Of a stretch of 64,000 nt of DNA, positions 25,301 through 37,300 are shown in pieces. The stretch covers positions 2,604,001 through 2,668,000 of the forward strand of contig NC_064447.1 in assembly GCF_023343835.1 (NCBI RefSeq), written 5' to 3'. Under the pieces are notes generated by a model that had not been told where the DNA came from, ran no database searches, and saw only the letters and a program-made list of their open reading frames with translations. Source of the stretch: Lagopus muta (Eukaryota; Chordata; Aves; Galliformes; Phasianidae). A program made the translations under genes and the position numbers. Each line of letters starts with the position of its first letter. Within the stretch, counting starts at the first letter, position 1.

Positions 25301-28300
25301 ACCTGCTAACCCCCACCCTCACCCCCAGGCTTTTCTCTCTTCTGCCAGCTCCTGGTGCCCGCGCCTGGCACAGGGAGTGATGGAGGTGTCCCCACTGCTG
25401 CTTGGAGGGGTTAACGCCGTGTGGCCCCGCAGCCGGCTGCGCTCATCACGCCGTGTAAAAATAGCCCTGTGCCTTGCTCTGGCGGGAGTGTGGTGAGCTC
25501 CGTCACTGCCGAAATCGCTCCCAGATGGGCCACAGCCCCATCCCAGCCTCGTGCTGGCCCACAGCCGCCTCTGCGGGCGACCGCCGCTCCCCAGCCCTGG
25601 CCTCGTCAGCTTTCCAGGAAGCCGGCAATATTTCTGCCTTTCCACAAGCTCCTCCTGGCAGCCAAGGCTTCACCACAATACGCGGGGGCTGCAGGACACT
25701 GACACACATGCCACCCTCCTCCAGCTCCCTGTGGACATCCCTCACCCCGGGGCAGGGGGTTGGGGACCCTGGCACCCCTGCTGTGGCCCTGTTAAGCCGT
25801 GTGCCCTGCCAGGGCACTTCTGCAGCCATGGCTACCCAGCATGGGCTGCCAGGTGTTGGGGGCACCATGATGTGTCCCACTGCCTGCTGAGCCCCAGCCT
25901 TAGTGCTTTGTCCCCAGGGCACTCGATGACCACTCTGTGGGCTTGAACAGCAAAAGGGATTTTTTTTGGTTTCATGTCAGGGGGTTTTGCAATCCATTCC
26001 CTGCGCTGATTCAGCTCGGAGGAATTAGCAGCGCCGCACAATGTGCCGTGCTCATCTGCTCTGAGCTGCAGTGGAGCTGGCAGAAGGCGGGGGGACTCTG
26101 CACTTAGTGTAGGGAACTGCGGGGGTTTTGAGGCTGCATATTTGGGGTTGTGAGGGCAATTTTGGGGCTGCAACAGCACTTTTTGGGTGCAGTTGACCTC
26201 CTGCAGTCATGTGGGTTCAGGAGTGTGTGCCAAGTATCGGGATCCAAGTGCCACAGTGCAGCATGCTTTGCTGCCGCTGCTGTGTTCCCACATGCCAGGG
26301 CTGTGCTCAGCCACAGTGCCCAGCATGGTGCCCAGGGGACCCTGGTACAGCAGCTATGTGCTGAGGAAGCAGGGAGGTGGCAGCAGAAGGGTTGTGGAAT
26401 GAAACCCCAAAGTGCAAGATGAAAGCTGTGCCATGTGCCAGCAGTATCCTTGTATGCCACCACGATGACGCTGTGGCACGGGTGGATGGGGACCAAGTGG
26501 CACCGCTGTGCCAGCACAGTGCTTAAGAGCTGCTGAAAGCTGCCAAACCAGCAGGGTCCTGGAGCCCGTAGGAATAATGGGAAGGGAAAAGAAAGGGGCA
26601 CAGAGGGAAGGGGCTCCATAGCCAGTCCTGGCTGGGGCCACAGTGGTGACACAGGGAGCACCCACCACTCGCCGGCACGGGGCTTGAGCTCCGCCAGGGA
26701 GTTTTCTGCTCTCCTTGCAAGGCTGGAAAATATACAAAGCTTGCAGTGAAAATATTTACACAGCAGCAATTTTCAGAGGAATTTGGGATGTTAATTTGAA
26801 AAATCTGTGGGGAGAGAACCACAATGGGCCCTTTGAGCGGGCGAGCGTGGCCCTCACGCCTGCCCGCCCGCGCCGGAGAGGGGCCCCCGCCGCCGCTGTG
26901 CCGGCCCTAATGGGAGCCAGCCCTGCCGGAAACCCACCTGGGAGCCGGGGGGGTGCAGACAGCCCCGCAGCCGCCCCGCGCCCCTAATTGCATCCAGAGC
27001 ACACGAGGCCGGGTCGGGGCCGTGCCCTATGGGTGCACCCAGGGGGCCCAGCGAGGCGGGGGCTACAGGGCGCTCACCTGAGGAGGGGTTCCCAGCTCCG
27101 CAGCCCTCTCGGCAGCCGGCCGTGGCAGCATTTCAGCCTGCTTTGCTCACTTTCTCCAAATAAAACATACCTCTGTGGGCAGGGACCCAACCTGGAAAAT
27201 TCCAGCCCGAAAGATAAAGGATTGGAAAACGATTAAAACCAGAGGTTGGAACAGAAAGCACTTGGCAGCAGGAACCGAGTGCCGGCCCCAAGCCCCCGCC
27301 GTAGCCAGCACACGAGCGTGGCCAGGGGCGCACACACGGGAGTGGGGGCCAACGTGGCTACCCCAGCCCTGGCCATGGTCGCAGCCTCTGGGCAGGGGGC
27401 TGTGGCCACGCTGCAGGCTGCAACCATGCTGCAGGCTGCACTTGGCCACGCTCGTCCCAGGCATATCAGGGCTGGAGGCTCAGCGCCAGCAGAGCCCCCC
27501 GCAGCCCCTCAGCCCTGCAGTGAGGAGGAGGGTGACGTCAGGAGGTTATCGGGGTGGGCCGGGCTGTGTGTCCGCCGCCCCGCAGCCATCTGGCAGCGCA
27601 CGCGATGAAGTCAGGCGGGATGATGTGCAGGGCCGGGGCGCGTTCGGAGCTCGCCGCCTCTGTTTTGGTGACACCTCCTTAGCACTCGCAGTGGGGGGTG
27701 GATTCGTGGGGGATCCTCCTCAGAATGGGGGAAACCACCCTCTGTGCTCTGAGTCATCTGCTGACAGCAAGGAGGGGACAAGGGGACACGGGGACACGGG
27801 CACGGCCCTGGGGCAAACCATGCTGCACAGTCTTTGGGGGGTCCTGCAGCCCCCGCCTTGCCAACTCTGGGCAGGATTTCTTGTTGTTGTTGTTATTCTT
27901 TTATTATTTTTTTTACAAAATGACATCCTTCTGGTCTGCCTTACAAAACCTGTACTAGAAAAAGTTTTCCCAGAAGAAATGGGAAATAACCGCGTATAAA
28001 TATTCTCTCTGAGTTTGTAAAGCTCTGGTTCCCCGTGCGCCTGCGCGGCGCGTCCTTCAGCCCGGCAGTGCTGAGGTGCACAGCTCCTCAGCCGGGCCGC
28101 GCCGCTCACATCAGCTCCAGGGAGTGGGGACCACGGCCACGCTCCGCTGAGGGGCCCCTGTTGCCAGCACATCGCCGCCCCTCAGCCGAGTCACCGCCGT
28201 CCTCCTTCTGTCTTCCTTCCTAGCACTCGCTAAAACAAGAAGGCCGACCCAAACCCGAGTTAAAAACCAAAACCTTCGCTGCCTGCGTTCTGCGTCGGGT

Positions 28301-31300
28301 CACGGGAATCAAGGCGCTTAGGCCGAGCGGTGCAATCGGTGACTGCTCCCCACGTGTGTAAGCCCCTCAGAATTGCACGTTATGGGTTTGGGCTCTGCCT
28401 CGGCTCATTTAACTCCCCGCCGTTCCTCGGCCTGGAGGTGCCACGCCGCGCTCCCGGCTCAGAAGTAGGAGGGCTTCAGCGCCGCACCATTGTTGTTGCT
28501 GGGGTAGTGCGCCTGCATCAGCGGCACCTCGCATTCGGGGCCACCCGCCAGCACCGCATTCTCAGGCCCCCGGCAGCCGTGCCCGCCCCTCTCGCCATTC
28601 TCTAGGCACGCCTTCACACCCTCCAGCTCCAGCGGGCCGGCCTCCACCCCGCCCCCTGCGTGCTCCTTGGCCCGGCGGTGCCGGCGATAGTAAGTGACTG
28701 CGGTCACCACCACCACCAGCAGCAGCACGGCGGCCAGCGCGGGGACGATCATCAGGGCCAGGTTGTTGTCCTTGCTCTGGGTGACAGGTGAGTGCTGCTG
28801 GTGGCTCGCCGGCAAGGTGTGCGCCTCCACGCAGAACTCCTCCCTGGAGCCCTTTTCCCCCAGCGGCCCCACACACACGCGGTAGGTGCAGTTGGGTTTC
28901 AGTGCCCGCACTGTGTACTCCGAGAGAGAAGCCGGCAAGCGGAGCATCACAGGGCGCTTCTCCGGCCCAGAGAGGTTGCGGTAGCTCAGCCGGATGCCCT
29001 TCAGCTGGGCTCTGGACTGGAAGTAGTTCTGCAGGTCCACCCGCAGTGAGGTGCTGCTCACCTGTGTGATGCTTATCTTCCGGCTCGGAGGTGCTGCTGG
29101 TGTGGCTGGAGACAGCGTTGTGCCTCTCGCCGCCGCCTCCTCTTCTTCCTCCTCTTCTTCTTCCTCCTCACAGAATGCCCCAGCAAAGCCTGGTGGGCAC
29201 AGGCACCACAGGTGACCGTGGGCACCCAGCTGGCAGGTGCCACCATTCAAACACGTGCGTGGGGGGCACAGCTGCGGCAGGGGGCTGCTGGCAGCTGGGG
29301 TGAGGCTGAAGGGCACCGGAGTGGAGCTGAAGGGGACGGCGCGGGGCTGCAGGGTGGCGGTGGTGGTGCTGGGCTCCGGCGGCGGGCGGCTGCCAGTGGG
29401 AATGGGCACAGGGGGTCGTGGCGCAGTGGTGCGTGGAGGGGAGGTGGTGGCAGCAGTGGTGGTGGTGGTGGTGGGGCAGCCAAAGTCGGCGTACTGCAGG
29501 TGGTGGAGGAGCTTCCCTGAGTTTTTTGGGGGGAAGTGGCAGCGTGTCTCCTCGGGCCGCCGGAGGAGCACACCGCTGGCGTTCACCCACTGCACGAGCC
29601 AGCTCATCTGGCAGATGCAGTTGAAGGGGTTTCCGGAAGCTGTCATGGCACGGAGCCTCGGGAAGAACCTGGAGAAGTCCCGAGGGATGGTGTTGATGTT
29701 GAGGTTGCTGATGTCCAGCTCCTGCAGGTTGTGGAGACCACGGAAGTCCTCAGGTGGCAGCTGGGAGATGTGCGCGTTGCCGGCCAGGCTGAGCTTGGTG
29801 AGGCTGCCCAGGCGCCGCAGTACCACCGGCACGCGCTCCAGCAGGTTGTCAGAGACGTCCAGCTCGTGCACGTTGTTCTGGGGCTGGAAGAGCTCCTCGT
29901 CCAAGCTCGTCAGACCCAGCCCTGCGATCTTCAGGGACTCGATGTTTATGGCGCGGAGGGTGCCAGGCGCGATGGTGGGGATCTTGTTCCAGCTGATGTC
30001 CAGCAGGAGGAGGTTGGGCAGGTCAAGCGGAGGCACGGCCCGGAGCTGGTTGTTCTGCAGCTTCAGCTCCAGGAGATTCTCCAGCGTGTCAAACGCGGTG
30101 GCGTGGATGTGCTGGATCCTGTTCTTCTGCAGGTAGAGCCGCTCCAGCAGCCGCAGCCCGTGGAAGGTCTCGTTGGTGATCTCCTGCAGCTGGTTGGAGG
30201 ACAGGTCCAAGTTGACGAGCTCTGTTAGGGGCTGGAAGATGTTTTTCTGGATGCTAGTGATCTTGTTTTGTGAGAGGTCCAAGAGCTGCAGGGCAGGCAG
30301 CCCTGCAAAGCTGTCCTCGCTGAGCATCGTGATACCATTCTCAAAGACATAGAGGGAGAGGGTGCTGGGGGGCAGCCCTCGTGGCACAGTGTGGCCCCGC
30401 CTGGCCGCACACAGGATGGTCGTGGGGTCCTGGCACTGGCAGCCTGTGGGACATGCCCGTGCCGGCTGCCCAGGGAGCAACAGCAGCAGCAGCAGCAGCG
30501 TGCAAAGGACCAGCTGGTTCATGGTGTCAGCTCTGTGGGAGAGAGAGGTTTGCATGAGGATACCGTCGCCCAGGCACGCATGGCTTCACACACAAAGCAC
30601 ACAGCATTTTGGGCAGCGCTCAGGAAGGGGCTGGCTCCAAACTGCTGCCAGGCCAGGCTGGTGTGGGAACCCCTGACCTGGCTCCTGGTGGGGCAGAGAC
30701 AGCTGCGCTCAGCCCTGCCACCACCGGCTGCCCACCTCCCTTACTTCCCTGCTTGGGACACCCCAGCCCCAAAGTGACCATGGCAGAGCCTGAAGGCCTC
30801 TGCTGCTGCTCTGCCCCATGCACAAAGCAGTGCACGGGCTGCTAAGCGCTCCGCTGTCCCCCTCCCCACATCCCCTGGATTTAGAGCCACGCACCCCCAG
30901 CTCCTCCATGCGTGGTGTCGTGGCTCGTGGGGCAACACGACCCGCATGGCGGGCGGCAGGGAAAGGGCCCCTCCTTTCCCGGCTGCTCTCGGCAGGGTGC
31001 AAACCAAACATGTGGGACGCGCCGCCTCCATCCCAGCAGACGCACCCGGCTCGGCCTCCGCCAGCGAAGGGGGTGGGAGCCAGCCCTGCTTCCCGCAGCC
31101 GAGCAGGACTTAACCCTTTCCTTGTGCCGTCCGTGCAGCAGCCACCCGCCTGAGCCCCCCGGGACCCCACACCATAGGATTCTGCCCCTGCCATTGCTTC
31201 ACCCTGTAAGAGCTGTGAGGTGGCCCGTATGGGTTGGGTGTGTGGCCCCCAGCACTAGGCTGAAACCCAGGACAGCGTTTTGGGGAGTTTGTCGGTACTC

Positions 31301-34300
31301 TGAGGTACTCAGATGGTGATGCTGTTTACAGCAACCAGAGCTGGAGGTTTCGCCTACACCAGGGAAGCACAGGAGCTGGTGGTGGCAGTGGCACTCAAAG
31401 GCAGTGGCACCGGCGTGAGGTGACCCGGGCCAATGAAATGCTACTGGTGTGAGGACAAAGCAGCTATTGTCCCTGCCCCAGCAGGGTGGCTTGGGGCTCA
31501 GGGACACGGCTGCAAAGAAGCAGAGTGGGGTCTGACAGTTTGGGGACTGCAGCACTGCTGATGGGCCATGGGGAGACCTTGCCCAGCCCTGTCCTACTCC
31601 AAGGGCCCTGGGCCAAGCTGTGACCCTGCAGTGGGCTCAGCCCTTGGCAGACCTCCAGTGCTCTTGTCTCCCAAATCCCTGGCTGTACGTGGCGACTTTG
31701 CGTCCCAAAAAGCTTCCTCTGTTGGCATCCCAAGATTCTGGCACAGCACTGACCTCGTTGGGTTGCAGAGCCCCTGGGCTGCAGTCCCCATCCTTCTGGC
31801 ACTGACTGACTGGAAACAGAGGAGACCGAGGAGAGGATGCTCCTGGTGTGAGCAGGGCTGGAACAAGCCCTGCTCCAGCTCCTCTGTGCCCATGTCCCAG
31901 GGACAGACATCCTGGCTGATGTCCTTGCTCAGGACACGGCTCGTCTCTCAGCCCTGTCTTTCAGCCCTTTTAATGACAGCCCTAATTAGTGCAGGCAAGG
32001 GGTGAGACGCAGGGCTGAGGGCAGGAGGGGCAGGGCCCTGCCTCCTTCATCACCTCATGGCAGGGCACATGGGGTGACAGAGGGGGCTCCGGGGGGTGCA
32101 TGGCCCTAGCAGCCCCTTCCCAGCACGCCAATCACCTCCTCCCCTCCTGCCGGGCTGCTGAAAGTCGTTAATAACTGCAGGCAAATAAAACCCTGCAACT
32201 CACTGGGGCCCCGCTGTGCGCGGGGGGCTACCGGGTAGCACGGCAGCACGTGCTGCTGGCCGCCCCATGCCTCGCCACGGGGGGCCTCAGCCAGGCTGTG
32301 CTGAGCACCAGTTGTTGCAAGGGGCAACACCACACCCCAAATCCCCCCAGATCACCGCGCTCGCCTGCAGCAGGACAGGGTTAAGGAGGAGGCTGTGGGC
32401 CTGGGGTGCGCCCAAGGGTGGGGTGCGCCCGCGCCGCTGGGCAGGGTCACCACAGCCGCCTGAGTCACTTGGCCCAGGGACACCAGCACTGGGAGGAGCT
32501 GCTCTGTGGCCATGTGGTCACGGTCACTGAGCCCCCAGCCCACACCCCATGCGTGGCTGACCCTGGGGCAGGGTACCCAGCGAGCCATAGCCATGGTGGT
32601 CGGGCTGTGCCACAAGAGCATCACGCAGCCTCGTGTGGCTGGGGGACACTGCTGGCATTAAGCACTGAGCTGGTGGATGGAGGTGACAGCACCAACCCTC
32701 AGCTTGGACATGGGGCAGCTGAGCGGGGACAGCAGGCATGCTGGGATAGCCAAAGCCTCGAGGGCAGCACGGTGCGGGGCACTGCCTGCCGGGGTGGGCA
32801 GCATGGTGCCGGCGGGGCACAGGCCCTGGGTTGGGACCTGGTTTTGCAATGCCAGGGTCGGGTTTCGCTGACGTGTCCGTGCTGCAACCAGCTGCTGACT
32901 CTGAGCCTCTCAGCCCTTTAATTATGCTGGCATTTCCTCCCCAGCTGCCAGGCTCCGCTCACTGGCCCCGAGCAGGTTGGGCTGGGTCGTGACCGCGGCC
33001 GAGCATCCTGCCTTGCCGGTCGGGCACCACGCGCTCCACCTGTGGCTCCACACCTCTGCCACCGCTCTGCCAGCACCATCGTGCTGCTGCGGCACACACC
33101 AGCACGCTGCCCAGCCCCTCGATGGGCACGTGGGGCCAAGAGGTGAGCCCAGCCTGGAGCCTGGCAGCTTGGCAGGGGCAGCACGGCCGCACCGGGGAGA
33201 AGTGGTTCTCCCAGAGGTGCTTGGCCATCTTGCCCTGGCAGCGGCCCGCTGCTCCTTGGCTGAGCTCCCCAGGCCTGCACCGCAGATACTTGCCGAATTA
33301 TTCATATTTTCCGGCTGCAGGAGGATCCAGGCTCAGCCTCCCCTCTTGCACAGCCTTTCCCTGCCAGCCTGAGGGAGTGGGAGCACTATTCCCATTCTCT
33401 GGTTTGAGCAGCTGGGTGTCCACTTGGTGCACACGGGGACATGGCACCCCTTTCTGTGCCCAAGGGAGAGCCTGATGCCAGCCAGGCACAGCACAGGGTA
33501 GGTGGCAGCGCCGGCTGCTGTGGTGACAGTAGTGTGTCCCCAGCCTTAAACTGCAGGGTGACACCTGGGCAGGAGGGGGCAGTTGGAGCTCCACACTGCC
33601 ACAAGGAAGCTAATGGTGGCCCTGCCACTGGATGAACATCCCTGGTACCAGCAGTGCCTGCAGGGCTGTGTGCTCACCTGGGTCTGTGCCCAACTGAGCC
33701 CAGGGTGCCCTGAACCCCAGGACTGGGCCTTAAGAGCCGGAGGGGACTGCGCAGTCCCACAAGCTCTCATTGCACCCCACATCACAGTGGATTCCTGAAC
33801 CCAGCACAGCCAGGACACCCCTCCTGTCCCCCCAGCCCGGTGAGTGAGGCCCCGTGTCCGCTCGGCTCCCCGTGCAGAACAAAGCCGCCGTTGTTGCCGG
33901 CACGCAGCCAGCCCGGTGGGCACCGGCACACACAGCTCCATCCCCACCGCCACCCCGGGCCCCGCGCACAGGAATGCGGGGCCTTCCCCGGCTCCGGGCC
34001 CAGCATCGCGGGGCCCTCCCTGACGCCCCCAACACACCCGTGTCGGTGCGCGCCCCCTCCCCGTGCCCAGCGGAGCTGCACGACCAGCCCCCAATCCCCC
34101 CTTTCCCTTCCAGTCGCCCTCCGCCGCAGCTCCCACCTCCTCCCGCGCTCCCTCCCTATTTAATTAAAGTTTCCGCAGCAGCCAGGGAGGAATGCAGGCC
34201 TGCTTATTGCCTCCCCCCGCGCCAGCCCCTCGGCCCGCTCCTGCCCCGGTGACCCGGCCACGCTCTCAGGTGCCGGGAAGGGGAAAAACCAGCAGAGCCG

Positions 34301-37300
34301 CTTCGCCCGGAGCCGGCGGTGCCGCCCCGCTGCCACGCGCGGATTCCTGCGGCCTGACTGTGGCCGTGCTGTCCCCGAGCGCTTCCTCCCGCCGCGTCCC
34401 GTCGGGTGGCGGAGCCAGCCGGGCAGGCAGCGTTGCGTCAGGGCGACCCGGCTGGGCCACCGGGCTTGGCGTGGTGCGAGGAAAAATAGTAATTAGTGTC
34501 ATTCGTCACGGCGGCACGGCCCAGCGCCGTGTGGGCAGCACCCGGTCCTCGGTCAGGCCAGGCCGCCGCCACCAGGACGGGACAGGCTCACTCGAGGACG
34601 GGGACGCGCTTCTGCTCGGTGCTGTCACCGCAGCGTCGCCCGCTGGGATGCCCAGGTGCTGCTGGCGGCTCGGCGGGCACAAGGGAGGAGTGAGGGATGC
34701 TCAGCCCCTGTCACGGCCGGCAGGGTGGCAGCTCCGGGGTCACCCCAGAAGGCGCAGCAGGAAGCCGGTGGGGCATCCCCATGGCCGGCGGCCCTGCTGG
34801 CACGCTTCCCTATCGGACGCTAGCGGCTCCCTGCTTGCTGTCCCCAGAGCAGCGAGCCCTGCTGCCGCGTTGGGATTGGCACGCATGGATGGACCGCGCC
34901 GGGTCCCACACGTATCCTGGAGCCTGGCTGCTGGCAGGATGGGTCACTGTCACCCAGCCAGCAGCAGTGACACCTGGGGACAGCAGGAGTCCCCCCCGCC
35001 GCACCTCACCCCTCCCCACGATGAGGCAGCACCGGACACGCACCAGGGACTGCCCGTGGGACGAGACCCACGAGGCCACCGTGCTGGGGACCGGCCACCA
35101 GCGTCCTCGTCCCCGTACGCCACCGGGCTGCCGCCGAGACTCCATCCCTAGCCAAGACAGGGTCACGCTGTGACCCAGCAGGGACAGCCGAGCACAGACT
35201 GCCGGTCCCTCCCGGCCCGTGGTCGCGGCACTCACCGGGGCCGGGCGGGGCCGGGCCGGACACTCACTCCATGGCGGCGGGCGGACGCTCCCCTCTCTGG
35301 CGGCGCCGGGCCCGGGGGGCGGCTTTTAGGACGAGGGGCGTGGTCTGGCGCTGGGGGGCGGGGCCAGCACTCCCGCCGCCTTCCTATTGGCTGTGAGGAC
35401 CAGGGGGCGAGGGGCGGGGCGGGGCTTCCAAGTAGGCTCCGCCCCCTGCGCACCTGGGGCCCGGTGTGGGGGGACCCCAGGGACCCGCCGGCACCCCGGG
35501 TGTGGGTACGGGTACCGGTGTGGGTACGGGCATCTCCCCGTGTGGCACCCGTGTGCCCCAAGCACCTCCAGACCCTGACAGCCCTGTAGCACCAGGGCTG
35601 GGCATCCCAGCAACTCCTGTTCAGCATGTCCTAGCTGACCCGTCACCCAAGTATGGGTCCCAGTTGCCCCATGGCCACTGGGAATCCCAGCCTCCTGTGT
35701 TCCAGTGTCTTCAGCACCCCTAGTGCCATGCTACCCCATTACCCTGTTACCTGCCTGGCCAGGGATCAGAGTGCTTTGGGGCACACTGCTGTTGTGCAGT
35801 AGGGACGGGGGCTGTGCGCGTTGTTGAAGGGCGAAGCCCATGTGACAGCAGTGCTGCACTGAGCACCGCAGGATAACGTTCACCACCCCGAGACGTCCCA
35901 GCAGCGGAGCTGCCCTTGTCCCAGCCTTTGCCCCTGGTGGTGGTGGCAGTGCAGGGCTGACGACAGCGATCCCCGTGCCTGCCGCAGCCACTCAGCATTG
36001 TTTGTCCACGTTGTGCCAACAGACAAGGCCTGGGGTTGCGCCATGCTGGCTGGGGCTTCCCCTGATGTCAGCTTGCTGCCCCGCGCTGTCCCTGCCATGG
36101 AACCCGCCGTGGTGCAGGGCTGCGGGGCCGGGCAGCCTTTGTTTGGCTATGTTTCCTCAAAGTCGATCCGTGTAAAATCCCGGCACCGCACGTGCTCCCT
36201 TCCCCCAGCCGGCACAACCACAAAAATGTCAACCCGAAAGTAATATATTGTCCCTTTGTTCTCCTGAAAGTTGCCTCTGGAGTTTTCTCCTCCACACCCA
36301 TATCGTGGAGAAGGAAGAGAAGGGGTTCAGTGCTCCATGTCCCCTCTGGCCACCAAGCATCCCCCGGGTGCAGGGTGGGACAGGGACAAGGACAGGGATG
36401 AGGCACACTGCAGCCAGCCAGCCCAGCTGGCAGCCCCAACCACAGGACTGGTGGGGCAGCGTGTGCCAGTGAGGTGTGTGGTGTGCAGGCTGCACCCCGT
36501 GGCCCCGTGCCCACCCCAGCCTGGCCAAGCTGGCCAGGGCAGCCCAGAGCTGTGCCTGCAGGGCCGGGTGGGCCCCGGGTTCCCTCATCCGTGGTGGCAC
36601 CTGCATGCCCTGTGCTCTCACTGCCGTGCCACACACTGGTACACTTCAGGAACTGTGGGCCGCCGCCAAGGTCTTGCTGCCATAAAGCTGTCACAGTGGG
36701 GCTGAGCGTGGCAGGGCTGTAGCGTGGGAAGCTGTAAATGGGGGAGATGCCAAGGGCCGTTCCCATGTGCCAGACCCGGGGCACCCAGCACTCCCTGCTG
36801 CCATGGGCACGGTTGGACCCTGCCCAGTACTTTGCTGGCACCACCAGGAAAATGGGACTGGGCTTGGGGTGCCATGGGGGAACAGGTCAAGAGGGCAGGA
36901 TCCAGCCCTGCCTTTATCGGGGTGCTGCCGCATGCCAGGGCAGATGCTGAGCCCCATCCCGCAGTGCTCAGCACCTTCCTTTCCTTGTAGGGCCGTGATC
37001 CCGCTGTATGACGCCGACACGGGGCTGCTGGTGCTGGCGGGGAAGGTGAGGAGCCGGGGCGGCAGGACGCAGCAATGTGATCCTACACCCTGCTTACACT
37101 GCACTCCTCATCTCTGCCAGGGAGAAAACCTCCTGTACTGCTTGGAGGTGGCATCGGCTCAGCCTGCCCTCACCCAAGGTAAACAGAACGCATCCTACAC
37201 TGGGGTGCTTTGACCCCCACTCCTGCTCCACCCCAAGGCTGTCCTGCCTGTCCGCAGTCACTCAGTGCCTGATGGAGGGACACACACGGGGCCTGGCCAC

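Larger units (their letters stand above)
21803..36990 (+). other. CORO7 intron 9 (15.2 kb), host of VASN
   Basis: It holds VASN on the opposite strand, with coding exon at 28459-30522 and promoter near 35.3 kb. Elsewhere I see no second gene and no recognisable transposon. AT-rich islands occur at 24251-24350, 26721-26820, 27170-27240, 34155-34175 and 34480-34510. Near 35490-35550 there is a short GTGTGGGTACGGG-type tandem repeat. The region around 33.9-35.5 kb is a CpG island. Confidence 0.7.

Noticed and set aside
29237-30136. 299-codon plus-strand open frame
   Set aside because: Antisense shadow of the VASN leucine-rich repeats.
30523-30555. Eleven-codon N-terminal extension of VASN
   Set aside because: It lies upstream of a strong splice acceptor at 30534-30533, so it is intronic.
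34192-35151. 319-codon plus-strand open frame in CORO7 intron 9
   Set aside because: Sits in the CpG island downstream of the VASN start, antisense to it; no splice context or protein similarity.
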